Shown in pieces: positions 34,596 through 43,027 of a stretch of DNA of 64,000 nt. The DNA comes from CALBPI01 sp038533155 (GTDB lineage Bacteria; Pseudomonadota; Gammaproteobacteria; Steroidobacterales; Woeseiaceae), in assembly GCA_038533155.1 (NCBI GenBank), contig JBCAZH010000007.1, positions 1 to 64,000 of the forward strand, given 5' to 3'. The translations under genes and the position numbers were made by a program. Each line of letters begins with the position of its first letter. The first letter of the stretch is position 1. Under the pieces are notes generated by a model. It worked only from the letters and a program-made list of their open reading frames with translations, made no database searches and was not told the DNA's origin.

Positions 34596-35963
34596 ATGAG
34601 CATCCCTTATTTCGCATTGGCGTTAATACTGACGATCAGTGTTCTCGTCGTCGTCCACGAATATGGACATTACCTGGTCGCGCGACTGTGCGGCATCAAG
34701 GTGCTTCGCTTCTCGGTCGGCTGGGGGCGCGTGATTTGGTCGAAGCGCATGGGGCCAGATCAGACGGAATATGCGCTTAGCGCGCTGCCGATTGGCGGAT
34801 ATGTGAAATTGTTGGACGAGCGCGAAGGCAACGTACCTGATGTCGACAAGGGCAGGACTTTTAATGCCCAGCCGGTTTGGCAGCGAATTGCGGTTCTATT
34901 CGGCGGTCCGGCATTCAACTTTCTTTTTGCAATTTTAGTCTACTGGTTGGTGTTCGTGATTGGTGCGCCTGCAACGCGGCCGGTCGTTGGTGTCGTGACA
35001 CCGGAATCACCGGCGGCGCTGGCAGGATTGCAACGCAATGATGTCATCGTCGATATCGGTGGCGTTGCGATCGAGAGTTGGCAAGACGGCATACAGGTTC
35101 TTGTCGATGAGCTTGTCGGAGATGGTGAGATCCCCCTTGTGGTGCAGCGGGATGGCCGAGAGCCGTTCCCCGTGACCGTTCGGGTCAGCGAAGAGACTGC
35201 GCGCCTTGCTAAGCCCGGACAGCTGTTCGAGGGTATCGGTCTGCGGCCTTGGGCCCATAGTGGACAAATTGGCGAAGTCGTTGCCGACTCTGCTGGCCAG
35301 CGCGCTGGACTGTTACCCGGTGACGTGATTGAGACCGTCGATGATGTGCAGACACCAAGTTGGAATGACGTCGTTGATGCGATCCGATCCGAAAACGCAG
35401 CCGATACGCTGCAGTTTGGAATTCGACGATCGGGTGAGTTACTTCTGGTCGACGTGACTCCGGACGTAGTCTCGGATGATGCCGGTGAACGACGTCAGGT
35501 AGGCTTGCTGCCGGGCGACACGCCTCCGGAGAGTTTGTACGGTGAGAAGCGCCTGGGGATGCTTGCGGCGATTCCCGAAGCTGTCGCGACGACTTGGGAC
35601 AAGATTGGTTTCACGCTCGAAATGTTTGGACGAATGCTCACGGGTTCGGTTTCCGCGAAGAATATCTCAGGGCCTATCAATATCGCCGAATACGCGGGAG
35701 CAACGCTCGAGCGGGGCTTTGTCGATTACATCGATTTTCTCGCCATTGTCAGTATCAGTCTGGGTGTACTAAACCTGCTGCCAATTCCGATGTTGGACGG
35801 CGGTCAAATCGTTTATCAGAGCGTTGAGGGTGTCACCGGGAGGCCGGTGTCTGAACGAATGCAAATACTCTATCAACAGGTCGGTGTCGTGCTGTTGCTC
35901 GGCGTCATGAGTCTAGCTTTCTACAACGATATCGCACGCATCGTCGAGCGAGTTCTGAGTTGA
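34596..35963 (+). CDS. rseP: Site-2 zinc metalloprotease RseP
   Basis: RseP cleaves the anti-sigma factor RseA within the inner membrane after DegS, releasing sigma E in the envelope-stress response. The 455 residues (E. coli 450) have the zinc motif HEYGH in the first membrane segment, two PDZ domains (residues about 120-300, GLQRNDVIVDIGG and GLLPGDVIETVDD) and the late LNLLPIPMLDGGQ. The ATG at 34596 has AGGGA 8 nt upstream. bamA starts 23 bp downstream. Confidence 0.96.
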   Translation: MSIPYFALALILTISVLVVVHEYGHYLVARLCGIKVLRFSVGWGRVIWSKRMGPDQTEYALSALPIGGYVKLLDEREGNVPDVDKGRTFNAQPVWQRIAVLFGGPAFNFLFAILVYWLVFVIGAPATRPVVGVVTPESPAALAGLQRNDVIVDIGGVAIESWQDGIQVLVDELVGDGEIPLVVQRDGREPFPVTVRVSEETARLAKPGQLFEGIGLRPWAHSGQIGEVVADSAGQRAGLLPGDVIETVDDVQTPSWNDVVDAIRSENAADTLQFGIRRSGELLLVDVTPDVVSDDAGERRQVGLLPGDTPPESLYGEKRLGMLAAIPEAVATTWDKIGFTLEMFGRMLTGSVSAKNISGPINIAEYAGATLERGFVDYIDFLAIVSISLGVLNLLPIPMLDGGQIVYQSVEGVTGRPVSERMQILYQQVGVVLLLGVMSLAFYNDIARIVERVLS

Positions 35964-35986
35964 GTATGCAAGGGGACTTCCATCAA

Positions 35987-38401
35987 ATGAGGCGTTTGCG
36001 CAGTTTCTGGATACTTCTGTTTGCGGTTGCCTTCACGGTCACCGGCGTTGCGAATGCGGAGTCGTTTGAAGTCCGCAATATGCGAGTGGAAGGCTTGCAG
36101 AGAATCTCGGACGGTACCGTATTCAACTATCTGCCGATCAACATTGGCGATATGGTCGACGAAATACGAATCCGCGAAGCGATTCGAACGCTCTACAGCC
36201 AAGCGTTATTCGATTCCATTGAGATGCGACGCGAAGGCAACACCTTGGTGGTCATCGTTAAAGAGCGCCCATCGATCGAGCAATTCACGATCGATGGAAA
36301 CAAAGACATCAAAACCGAGGATCTAACGGATTCGCTTCGCAGCGTTGGACTTGCGCGGGGCAAGACCTTCGACCGATCCGTTTTGGATGAAGTCAGTCAG
36401 TTCTTAGTTGAACAGTATTACAGCCGTGGTAAGTACGGCGTTAAAGTGGATACTCGCGTCGAGGAGCGACAGAACAACGCGGTCGCAGTATTCATTGACG
36501 TGGTCGAAGGCGATCGCGCGAGAATTCGACAAATCAACATCGTTGGCAATTCGGTATTCGATGATGAGGAATTGCTCAATGAAATCGAGCTGAAGACACC
36601 GAACTTGCTGTCGTTTTTCCGGCAGGATGATCGCTATTCGCGAGAGGCATTGACCGGCGACCTCGAAACGTTGAGTTCATTCTACCTGGATCGGGGATAT
36701 GCTGATTTCCGTGTGACGTCGACGCAGGTGACGATATCCCCCGACCGCGAAGACGTGTTCATCACGATTAACGTCAAGGAAGGCGATGTCTACACGGTTG
36801 GCGAGATCAACATCGCAGGCAAGATGGTGATTCCAGAAGCGTTTCTGCGGCCGCTGATACAGATCAAACCGGGCCAGACGTTTAACCAAAGGTTGCTGAC
36901 GCAGACGACGGAGTTGATGGTGTTCCGGCTCGGTTCGGACGGTTACGCAGAGTCGCAGGTCGACTTCATTCCCGAGTTGAACGCCGACGATCAGACTGTC
37001 GACATTACGATTTTCGTCGAGCCCAACAATCGGATGTACGTTCGGAATATCAACTTCGACGGTGTTGACCAAGTCAACGATGAAGTACTCCGTCGAGAAG
37101 TTCGCCAGATGGAAGGCGCGTTTTTGTCCAACCGCTTGTTGGACCGTTCCAAGATTCGCTTACAAAACCTGCCGTACCTCCAGACTGTCGATTTTGAGAC
37201 GGTACCGGTTCCAGGAAGCGAAGACTTGGTGGACGTGAACTTCGACCTTGAGTACGGATTACCCGGCCAGTTCGGTGGCGGTATCGGTTGGTCCGAAACG
37301 CAAGGGGTGCTGCTCAACGGAAACTTCACCCATACCAACTTTATGGGTACAGGGAATCGCGTATCGGCGGAAATTAACACGGGCCGCTTCCAGAGTGTTT
37401 ACAGCCTGTCGCATACAGATCCATATACGAGTATCGACGGTATCCGTCGAACCACCTCCCTGTCTTTCCGAAATTTTGACCAGTTCAACACTGACTCCTC
37501 AGATCTGTCGACAGAGACGCTCACCGCAGCGCTTGAGTACTCGTATCCGATTACCGAGTACCAGAGCATCAGCCTCGGTGTTGCTTATCAACAGGCTCGA
37601 TTGATCGCGACAGAGATCGGCAGTACGCAACAAGCGATCGACTGGATTACCCAGAACGGCGATGCGCAGGTCAACGATGACGTTGACGGCGGATTCTTTT
37701 TCGGTGATGACCTGACCGTGTTCTCAAGTGAATTCGACACACTCGAGTTGGTAGCAGGGTGGGGTTACGATAGCCGGAACCGTGCGCTGTTCGCGACCAG
37801 TGGTCAGCGTCATCGCGCTTCTGTTGCTTACTCAGTGCCTGGATCGGATGTTGAGTATTGGACGGCACGCTACACGGGGTTGAATTTGATCCCATTGTGG
37901 GGGCAGTTTGGCCTGCAGATTTCGACCGAGTTGGCGTTCGGCGAGGGACTGGGGGATACCACCGCGTTGCCGCCGTACAAACTGTTCAGAAGCGGTGGCC
38001 CCGGTTCGGTGCGCGGCTTCCGTGAGTTTACTCTTGGCCCGTTGGATAGTCGTGGATTGCCTTACGGCGGCAATATTCTGGTAAATGCCCAGGTAGAGCT
38101 GGTGTTACCGGTGCCGGAGCGCTTTAGAGGCCAGGGCCGGGCTGTTTTGTTTTATGATATCGGTAACGTATTTAGCAACAACGAGATCGTCTTCACCGAC
38201 CGCCTAGGCGGCGATCGAATCGATTACAACTTTGACGTAGATAATCTCAAGCAATCTGTGGGTATTGGAGTCGAATGGCTCGCCCCACTCGGGTTGTTCC
38301 GATTTAGCTACGCTTTCCCGCTTAACGACTTCGACGGTACAAGCAGACTATTCGGAGATCGCGTAGAGCGGTTCCAGTTTACTATTGGTAATGCATTTTA
38401 A
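35987..38401 (+). CDS. bamA: Outer membrane protein assembly factor BamA
   Basis: BamA is the core of the machine that folds beta-barrel proteins into the outer membrane. The 804 residues (E. coli 810) start with a signal peptide ending GVANA, then five POTRA domains to about residue 420 (the first begins FEVRNMRVEGLQRI) and a 16-strand barrel. The lid-loop motif VRGF is near 678 and the chain ends in a beta-signal with terminal phenylalanine (FQFTIGNAF). I chose the ATG at 35987, with AGGGG 12 nt upstream; an earlier ATG at 35966 would lengthen the n-region. The giant barrel at 5.7-11.6 kb would be a client. Confidence 0.96.
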   Translation: MRRLRSFWILLFAVAFTVTGVANAESFEVRNMRVEGLQRISDGTVFNYLPINIGDMVDEIRIREAIRTLYSQALFDSIEMRREGNTLVVIVKERPSIEQFTIDGNKDIKTEDLTDSLRSVGLARGKTFDRSVLDEVSQFLVEQYYSRGKYGVKVDTRVEERQNNAVAVFIDVVEGDRARIRQINIVGNSVFDDEELLNEIELKTPNLLSFFRQDDRYSREALTGDLETLSSFYLDRGYADFRVTSTQVTISPDREDVFITINVKEGDVYTVGEINIAGKMVIPEAFLRPLIQIKPGQTFNQRLLTQTTELMVFRLGSDGYAESQVDFIPELNADDQTVDITIFVEPNNRMYVRNINFDGVDQVNDEVLRREVRQMEGAFLSNRLLDRSKIRLQNLPYLQTVDFETVPVPGSEDLVDVNFDLEYGLPGQFGGGIGWSETQGVLLNGNFTHTNFMGTGNRVSAEINTGRFQSVYSLSHTDPYTSIDGIRRTTSLSFRNFDQFNTDSSDLSTETLTAALEYSYPITEYQSISLGVAYQQARLIATEIGSTQQAIDWITQNGDAQVNDDVDGGFFFGDDLTVFSSEFDTLELVAGWGYDSRNRALFATSGQRHRASVAYSVPGSDVEYWTARYTGLNLIPLWGQFGLQISTELAFGEGLGDTTALPPYKLFRSGGPGSVRGFREFTLGPLDSRGLPYGGNILVNAQVELVLPVPERFRGQGRAVLFYDIGNVFSNNEIVFTDRLGGDRIDYNFDVDNLKQSVGIGVEWLAPLGLFRFSYAFPLNDFDGTSRLFGDRVERFQFTIGNAF

Positions 38402-38414
38402 GGGGAGTCTATAA

Positions 38415-38930
38415 ATGACAAACAAGATCATTTTGGCGCTTGTGCTATCTATTGCTTTGGCGATTGGCACAAACGCACAAGCACAAGAGCTCAAGATTGG
38501 CGTTGTAAACGTGCAAGGTCTATTGCAGGCGGCACCGCAAACCAAGGCGTCAATGGAGGCGCTGCAAGAAGAGTTCGCGCCACGCGAGCGTACGGTTCGT
38601 GCCAAAACCGAAGAGTTCGAGGCATTGCAGGAAAAAGCGCAGCGTGATGCCGCTGTGATGGGCGAAGCAGAACTGCGAAACATGCAGCGCGATCTTAGAG
38701 ATGGGCAGCGTGAACTGGAACGACTTCAGCAGGAATTCCTAGAAGACAGCAGCCTGCGTCGCAACGAAGAGCTTGGAAAACTGCAACGAATGCTGGTCGA
38801 GGAGATCGAGACGTTTGCCACCGAGAATGGCTACGACTTGATCCTGAGCGAAGGTGTGGCGTTCGCCAGCGGTCGAACCAATGTGACAGGGCAAATCCTC
38901 GCGCAGTTGCAGGCCAAAGAAGGCAACTAG
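38415..38930 (+). CDS. skp: Periplasmic chaperone Skp/OmpH family
   Basis: Skp is a trimeric jellyfish-shaped chaperone that carries unfolded outer-membrane proteins to BamA. The 171 residues (E. coli 161) have a signal peptide ending NAQAQ, an N-terminal strand LKIGVVNVQGLL and a long charged coiled coil from about 45 to 130. AAGGGGAG lies 7-8 nt before the ATG. It sits between bamA and lpxD as in most gammaproteobacteria. Confidence 0.92.
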   Translation: MTNKIILALVLSIALAIGTNAQAQELKIGVVNVQGLLQAAPQTKASMEALQEEFAPRERTVRAKTEEFEALQEKAQRDAAVMGEAELRNMQRDLRDGQRELERLQQEFLEDSSLRRNEELGKLQRMLVEEIETFATENGYDLILSEGVAFASGRTNVTGQILAQLQAKEGN

Positions 38931-38945
38931 GTTCGCTCAGGCTAA

Positions 38946-39971
38946 ATGCCGCACAAAATTAGTGAACTTGCGGTCCGTTTTGGGTGCGACGTTGTCGGCG
39001 ATCCCGACAGCGTCGTAGACCACGTAGCGACGCTACGTGGCGCTGGTGCGGGGGCGCTCAGTTTTCTCGCGAACCCTTCTTACAGAAAGTACCTAGAAGG
39101 GAGTGACGCGACTGCAATCGTGGTTGCCGAAGCTGATGTCGAGTCTGTGAAAGGCGCAGCCCTGGTCGCTCAAGACCCTTATCTCACATACGCACGGATA
39201 GCCCGAGTTTTACACCCGCGCCCTGTTCCGGCGCCGGGCGTACACCGTTCTGCGGTGCTCGGCAACGATACCGAAATCGGTGAAGGTGCATCCATAGCAG
39301 CTGGCGTGGTCATAGACGCCAACTCGAGAGTCGGCGCTCACACGGCTGTTGGTGCGGGGACTTACGTCGGCCCTGATGTGCAGATCGGGTCCGAGTGTTG
39401 GATCGGTCCGAACGTGACGATCATGGGCGATACGGTTCTCGGCGACCGATGCGTTGTGCATCCCGGCGCGGTGATTGGCAGCGACGGCTTTGGAATCGCC
39501 CGCGGGCCTGACGGCTGGGAGCATGTACCTCAGGTTGGCGGCGTTCGAATCGGTGATGATGTTGATGTCGGGGCCTGCACGAGTATTGATCGTGGAGCGA
39601 TAGAACCGACCCGTATTGGCAATGGGGTTAAGCTCGATAACCAAATTCAGATTGGGCACAACTGTGTCATCGGGGAGCACACGGTTATGGCGGGCATGGT
39701 GGGCATCGCGGGCTCTACCACGATCGGAAAAAACTGTGCTTTTGGCGGCAACAGCGGCACCGTTGGTCACGTGGATATCACGGACGGTGTCGTCATCACG
39801 GCGCGCTGCACGGTAACCTCGAATATCGATACGCCGGGTACCTACGGCGGCGTGTTCCCTCACGATGAAATACGCAACCATCAACGCAGTGTTGCAAGGT
39901 TCCGGCAGTTGGATACTCTTGCGCGTCAACTCAAGCGACTACAACGCGCGCTGAAGTCTCGGGAAGAATAA
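38946..39971 (+). CDS. lpxD: UDP-3-O-acylglucosamine N-acyltransferase
   Basis: LpxD adds the second hydroxyacyl chain in lipid A synthesis. The 341 residues match E. coli exactly. A uridine-binding N-terminal domain (ALSFLANPSYRKYL) precedes left-handed hexapeptide repeats (residues about 100-300) with the catalytic-region block NQIQIGHNCVIG, and a C-terminal helical extension. The stop TAA overlaps the fabZ ATG (TAATG). Confidence 0.96.
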   Translation: MPHKISELAVRFGCDVVGDPDSVVDHVATLRGAGAGALSFLANPSYRKYLEGSDATAIVVAEADVESVKGAALVAQDPYLTYARIARVLHPRPVPAPGVHRSAVLGNDTEIGEGASIAAGVVIDANSRVGAHTAVGAGTYVGPDVQIGSECWIGPNVTIMGDTVLGDRCVVHPGAVIGSDGFGIARGPDGWEHVPQVGGVRIGDDVDVGACTSIDRGAIEPTRIGNGVKLDNQIQIGHNCVIGEHTVMAGMVGIAGSTTIGKNCAFGGNSGTVGHVDITDGVVITARCTVTSNIDTPGTYGGVFPHDEIRNHQRSVARFRQLDTLARQLKRLQRALKSREE

Positions 39972-40429
39972 TGAATAGCAATATCGCCGAACAGTTGGAT
40001 ATCCGTCAGATCATGGCGTTGATACCGCATCGTTACCCTTTTTTGTTGATCGACCGAGTCGTATCGTGCGTGCCGGGCGAGTCAGCCTCGGCGTTGAAAA
40101 ACGTGACGTTCAATGAACCGTTTTTCCAGGGACACTTTCCCGGTAGACCCGTAATGCCGGGTGTGCTGATTATTGAGGCGCTAGCGCAGGCAACCGGGAT
40201 ATTGGCGTTCGCGACGGCCGATGAGCCGCCAGGCGCGGACACGCTGTACTACTTTGTTGGAATCGACAAAGCGCGTTTTCGTAAACCGGTTGAACCGGGA
40301 GATCAGCTCCAGTTAGAGGTGAAGTTGATTCGGCGAATTCGGACCGTATGGCGTTTCTCTGCGGAGGCTTTGGTGGACGGCCGGACCGTAGCGTCGGCTG
40401 AGTTGATGTGCGCCCCGGGTGAGGCATAA
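39971..40429 (+). CDS. fabZ: 3-hydroxyacyl-ACP dehydratase FabZ
   Basis: FabZ dehydrates 3-hydroxyacyl-ACP in fatty-acid elongation and competes with LpxA/LpxD for hydroxymyristoyl-ACP. The 152 residues (E. coli 151) form a hot-dog fold with HRYPFLLIDRV, the catalytic histidine in GHFPGRPVMPG and the glutamate in IIEALAQ. The start overlaps the lpxD stop; lpxA follows after 5 bp. Confidence 0.97.
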   Translation: MNSNIAEQLDIRQIMALIPHRYPFLLIDRVVSCVPGESASALKNVTFNEPFFQGHFPGRPVMPGVLIIEALAQATGILAFATADEPPGADTLYYFVGIDKARFRKPVEPGDQLQLEVKLIRRIRTVWRFSAEALVDGRTVASAELMCAPGEA

Positions 40430-40434
40430 GCGCA

Positions 40435-41214
40435 ATGACTGACAGGATTCATGCAACGGCATTGGTCGATCCGGCTGCCACATTGGCAGATGACGTGGAA
40501 GTCGGTCCCTATTGCGTGATTGGTCCCGATGTGAAAATCGGTAAAGGCACCCGCCTGCGTGCGCATGTTGTGCTGGAGGGGCCGACCGAGATCGGCGAAG
40601 ACAACGACATTTACCCGTTCGTGTCTTTGGGCAGCGCGCCCCAAGACAAAAAGTATGATGACGAACCAACGTCGTTGCGTATCGGGGACCGCAATACGAT
40701 TCGCGAGTGCACAACGATTAATCGTGGGACGGTACAAGACCTCGGCACCACGATCATTGGTAGCGACAATTGGATCATGTCGTATGTCCACGTGGCGCAC
40801 GACTGCGTGGTCGGCGATCACGTTATTCTTGCGAACAACGCCACGCTGGCTGGGCATGTACACGTCGGTGATTGGGCGATTTTCGGCGGGTTCGCAGGTG
40901 CGCATCAGTTCTGCCGCATTGGTCCGCACAGTTTTCTGGGAATGTACTCCGGTATTGGTAAGGACGTCCCCGCATACGTCACCGTCATGGGCAATCCTGC
41001 CGAGCCGCGCGGCGTCAACGTCGAAGGTCTGAAACGCCGAGGATTTGACCGCGATCAGATTCGCAACATCCGTGACGCGTATAAGCTTCTATATCGCAGC
41101 CAGCTCAGATTGGAAGAAGCGCAGGAGGCGATTGCCGCACGCGTGACGGAGCAGCCTGAACTGACACCTTTGTTGGAGTCGATCACCGGCAGCAGCCGCA
41201 GTATCGTCCGCTGA
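40435..41214 (+). CDS. lpxA: UDP-N-acetylglucosamine acyltransferase
   Basis: LpxA performs the first acylation of lipid A synthesis. The 259 residues (E. coli 262) form hexapeptide repeats with the catalytic histidine in YVHVAHDCVVGDH near residue 121, the glycine-rich GGFAGAHQFCRIG, and a C-terminal helical domain starting near 190. It lies between fabZ and lpxB in the standard order. Confidence 0.97.
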   Translation: MTDRIHATALVDPAATLADDVEVGPYCVIGPDVKIGKGTRLRAHVVLEGPTEIGEDNDIYPFVSLGSAPQDKKYDDEPTSLRIGDRNTIRECTTINRGTVQDLGTTIIGSDNWIMSYVHVAHDCVVGDHVILANNATLAGHVHVGDWAIFGGFAGAHQFCRIGPHSFLGMYSGIGKDVPAYVTVMGNPAEPRGVNVEGLKRRGFDRDQIRNIRDAYKLLYRSQLRLEEAQEAIAARVTEQPELTPLLESITGSSRSIVR

Positions 41215-41225
41215 ATCGATTCGCT

Positions 41226-42395
41226 GTGTCTCAACCACCTGCAACGTTTCGCTTAGCGCTGGTTGCTGGCGAACACTCCGGTGACACGTTGGGCGCAGGA
41301 CTCATGGAAGCGGTGCGAGATCGAATTCCCGATGCTCAGTTTTGCGGTGTCGGTGGCCCGAAAATGCGAGCGGCTGGCCTGGACTGTTGGGAAGATGCCG
41401 AGGCGCTTGCGGTGATGGGCCTGACCGAGGTGATTAAGCACTTGCCTCGGCTGCTAAAGCTCAGACGTGATCTGGTCAGGCGATTCTCGAGCGTCGCGCC
41501 CGACGCTTTTGTCGGAATCGATGCGCCGGACTTCAATATCGGTTTGGCGAAACGCTTACGGTCACGTGGCATCAAGACCGTGCAGTATGTCAGTCCGTCG
41601 GTTTGGGCTTGGCGCCAAGGCCGCGTCAAGACGATCGCCAAGGCGTGCGACCGAGTGTTGTGTTTGCTGCCTTTCGAACCGGATTTCTATTCGCGCCACC
41701 GTGTCGACGCGACGTTCGTCGGGCATCCGTTAGCGCAGCAGATACGACCAACAGCCGATATCACGGTTCCAAGAAAAAAGGTTGGCTTGTCTCCCGAAGG
41801 GCCGGTACTTGCCGTATTGCCCGGCTCGCGCAGCGGTGAAATCACGCGCTTGGCGCCTGACTTTCTTGAGGCGGCAGCGATGTTGAGCGAGCAGGTACCT
41901 GGCCTAAGTGTATTGGTCCCACTGGCGAGCGAGTCTGGGGCAACACAGGTCCGTCAACTCATGAACGATCATGGGATTCCTGGGAACTTTCGAATCTCGG
42001 TCGGCGACGCGGATGTTTGCATGGCGGCGGCCGATATTTTGCTTCTAGCGTCGGGCACGGCTTCGCTTGAGGGATTGCTGCACGGTAAGCCGATGGTCGT
42101 TGCATATCGTTTGGCGCCGTCGACGTACCGAATTGTGAACACACTCGGTCTCGTGAAATTGGAGCACTTTTCCCTGCCGAATCTGTTGACCGAAACACCG
42201 TTTGTCCGTGAATTCGTGCAGGACGAGATCACGCCTGCGGCGCTCTCCAATGCGCTGCTGCCGCTCCTAGACGACCAGAATCGGGTGGAGATGTTGCGGT
42301 CTTTTTCTGAAGTGAGAGATCAACTCGCCGTCAATGCAGATGAGCGTGCCGCGACCGCGGTTATTGAGACCGCCAGATCTGGGGCGCGTCTGTGA
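41226..42395 (+). CDS. lpxB: Lipid-A-disaccharide synthase
   Basis: LpxB joins UDP-diacylglucosamine and lipid X to form the lipid A disaccharide. The 389 residues (E. coli 382) show the N-terminal AGEHSGDTLGAGLM, VSPSVWAWRQGRVKTI, LLPFEPDFY and the late SGTASLEGLLHGKPMVVAYR of the glycosyltransferase fold. The start is GTG at 41226 without a strong ribosome site. The stop overlaps the GTG of rnhB (GTGA). Confidence 0.95.
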   Translation: MSQPPATFRLALVAGEHSGDTLGAGLMEAVRDRIPDAQFCGVGGPKMRAAGLDCWEDAEALAVMGLTEVIKHLPRLLKLRRDLVRRFSSVAPDAFVGIDAPDFNIGLAKRLRSRGIKTVQYVSPSVWAWRQGRVKTIAKACDRVLCLLPFEPDFYSRHRVDATFVGHPLAQQIRPTADITVPRKKVGLSPEGPVLAVLPGSRSGEITRLAPDFLEAAAMLSEQVPGLSVLVPLASESGATQVRQLMNDHGIPGNFRISVGDADVCMAAADILLLASGTASLEGLLHGKPMVVAYRLAPSTYRIVNTLGLVKLEHFSLPNLLTETPFVREFVQDEITPAALSNALLPLLDDQNRVEMLRSFSEVRDQLAVNADERAATAVIETARSGARL

Positions 42396-43027
42396 GCGCA
42401 GGCTTGCCGCTTATCGCCGCGAGTCGCGACGGCTGGGTCGCGGGCGTCGATGAAGCCGGTCGTGGACCACTGGCCGGTCCGGTGGTCGCTAGCGCGGTTA
42501 TCCTTGACCCCGAACGGGTTCCGCGAGGACTGAATGATTCGAAGCAGTTGTCGGCGTCGCGCCGCAGCGCCCTGGCGACAGAGATTCGCGAGGTTGCCGT
42601 CGCATTCGCAGTGGTATCGTTCAGTGCGTCCGAAATTGACCAGCGGAACATCTTGGCCTGTACGATGAGCGCGATGGCACAGGCTGTCGCCGAGCTCGAA
42701 GCAGTGCCGGTTGAGGTTCGAGTCGATGGCAATCGACTCCCGCCGGCATGCGAGCGCATTGAGTCTGAATGGATCGCTATCGTGGGCGGCGACGGCTTGG
42801 ATGCGGGCATTGCGGCCGCATCTATACTCGCAAAGACGACGCGTGATGCATTGATGATCGAGTACGATGAATTGTGGCCGCAGTATGGGTTTGCGAGACA
42901 CAAGGGGTATGGCACAAAACAGCATATGACAGCGTTGGAAACATACGGGCCGTGCGAGATTCATCGAGCAAGTTTTGCACCGGTGAAGCGCGCATTGCGA
43001 ACACAGGATGGAGCTGATGGTCGCTGA
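42392..43027 (+). CDS. rnhB: Ribonuclease HII
   Basis: RNase HII removes RNA from RNA-DNA hybrids and single ribonucleotides. The 211 residues (E. coli 198) include the catalytic DEAGRGPLAGPV near residues 20-31, LNDSKQLSASRR, the aspartate of VRVDGNRLP and ASILAKTTRD, with the C-terminal KGYGTKQH. Its GTG overlaps the lpxB stop, and its last 20 bases overlap the start of dnaE in another frame. Confidence 0.96.
   Translation: MSAGLPLIAASRDGWVAGVDEAGRGPLAGPVVASAVILDPERVPRGLNDSKQLSASRRSALATEIREVAVAFAVVSFSASEIDQRNILACTMSAMAQAVAELEAVPVEVRVDGNRLPPACERIESEWIAIVGGDGLDAGIAAASILAKTTRDALMIEYDELWPQYGFARHKGYGTKQHMTALETYGPCEIHRASFAPVKRALRTQDGADGR

Noticed and set aside
39210..39929. 239-residue minus-strand frame opposite lpxD
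   Set aside because: It mirrors the hexapeptide repeats of lpxD and has no independent support.
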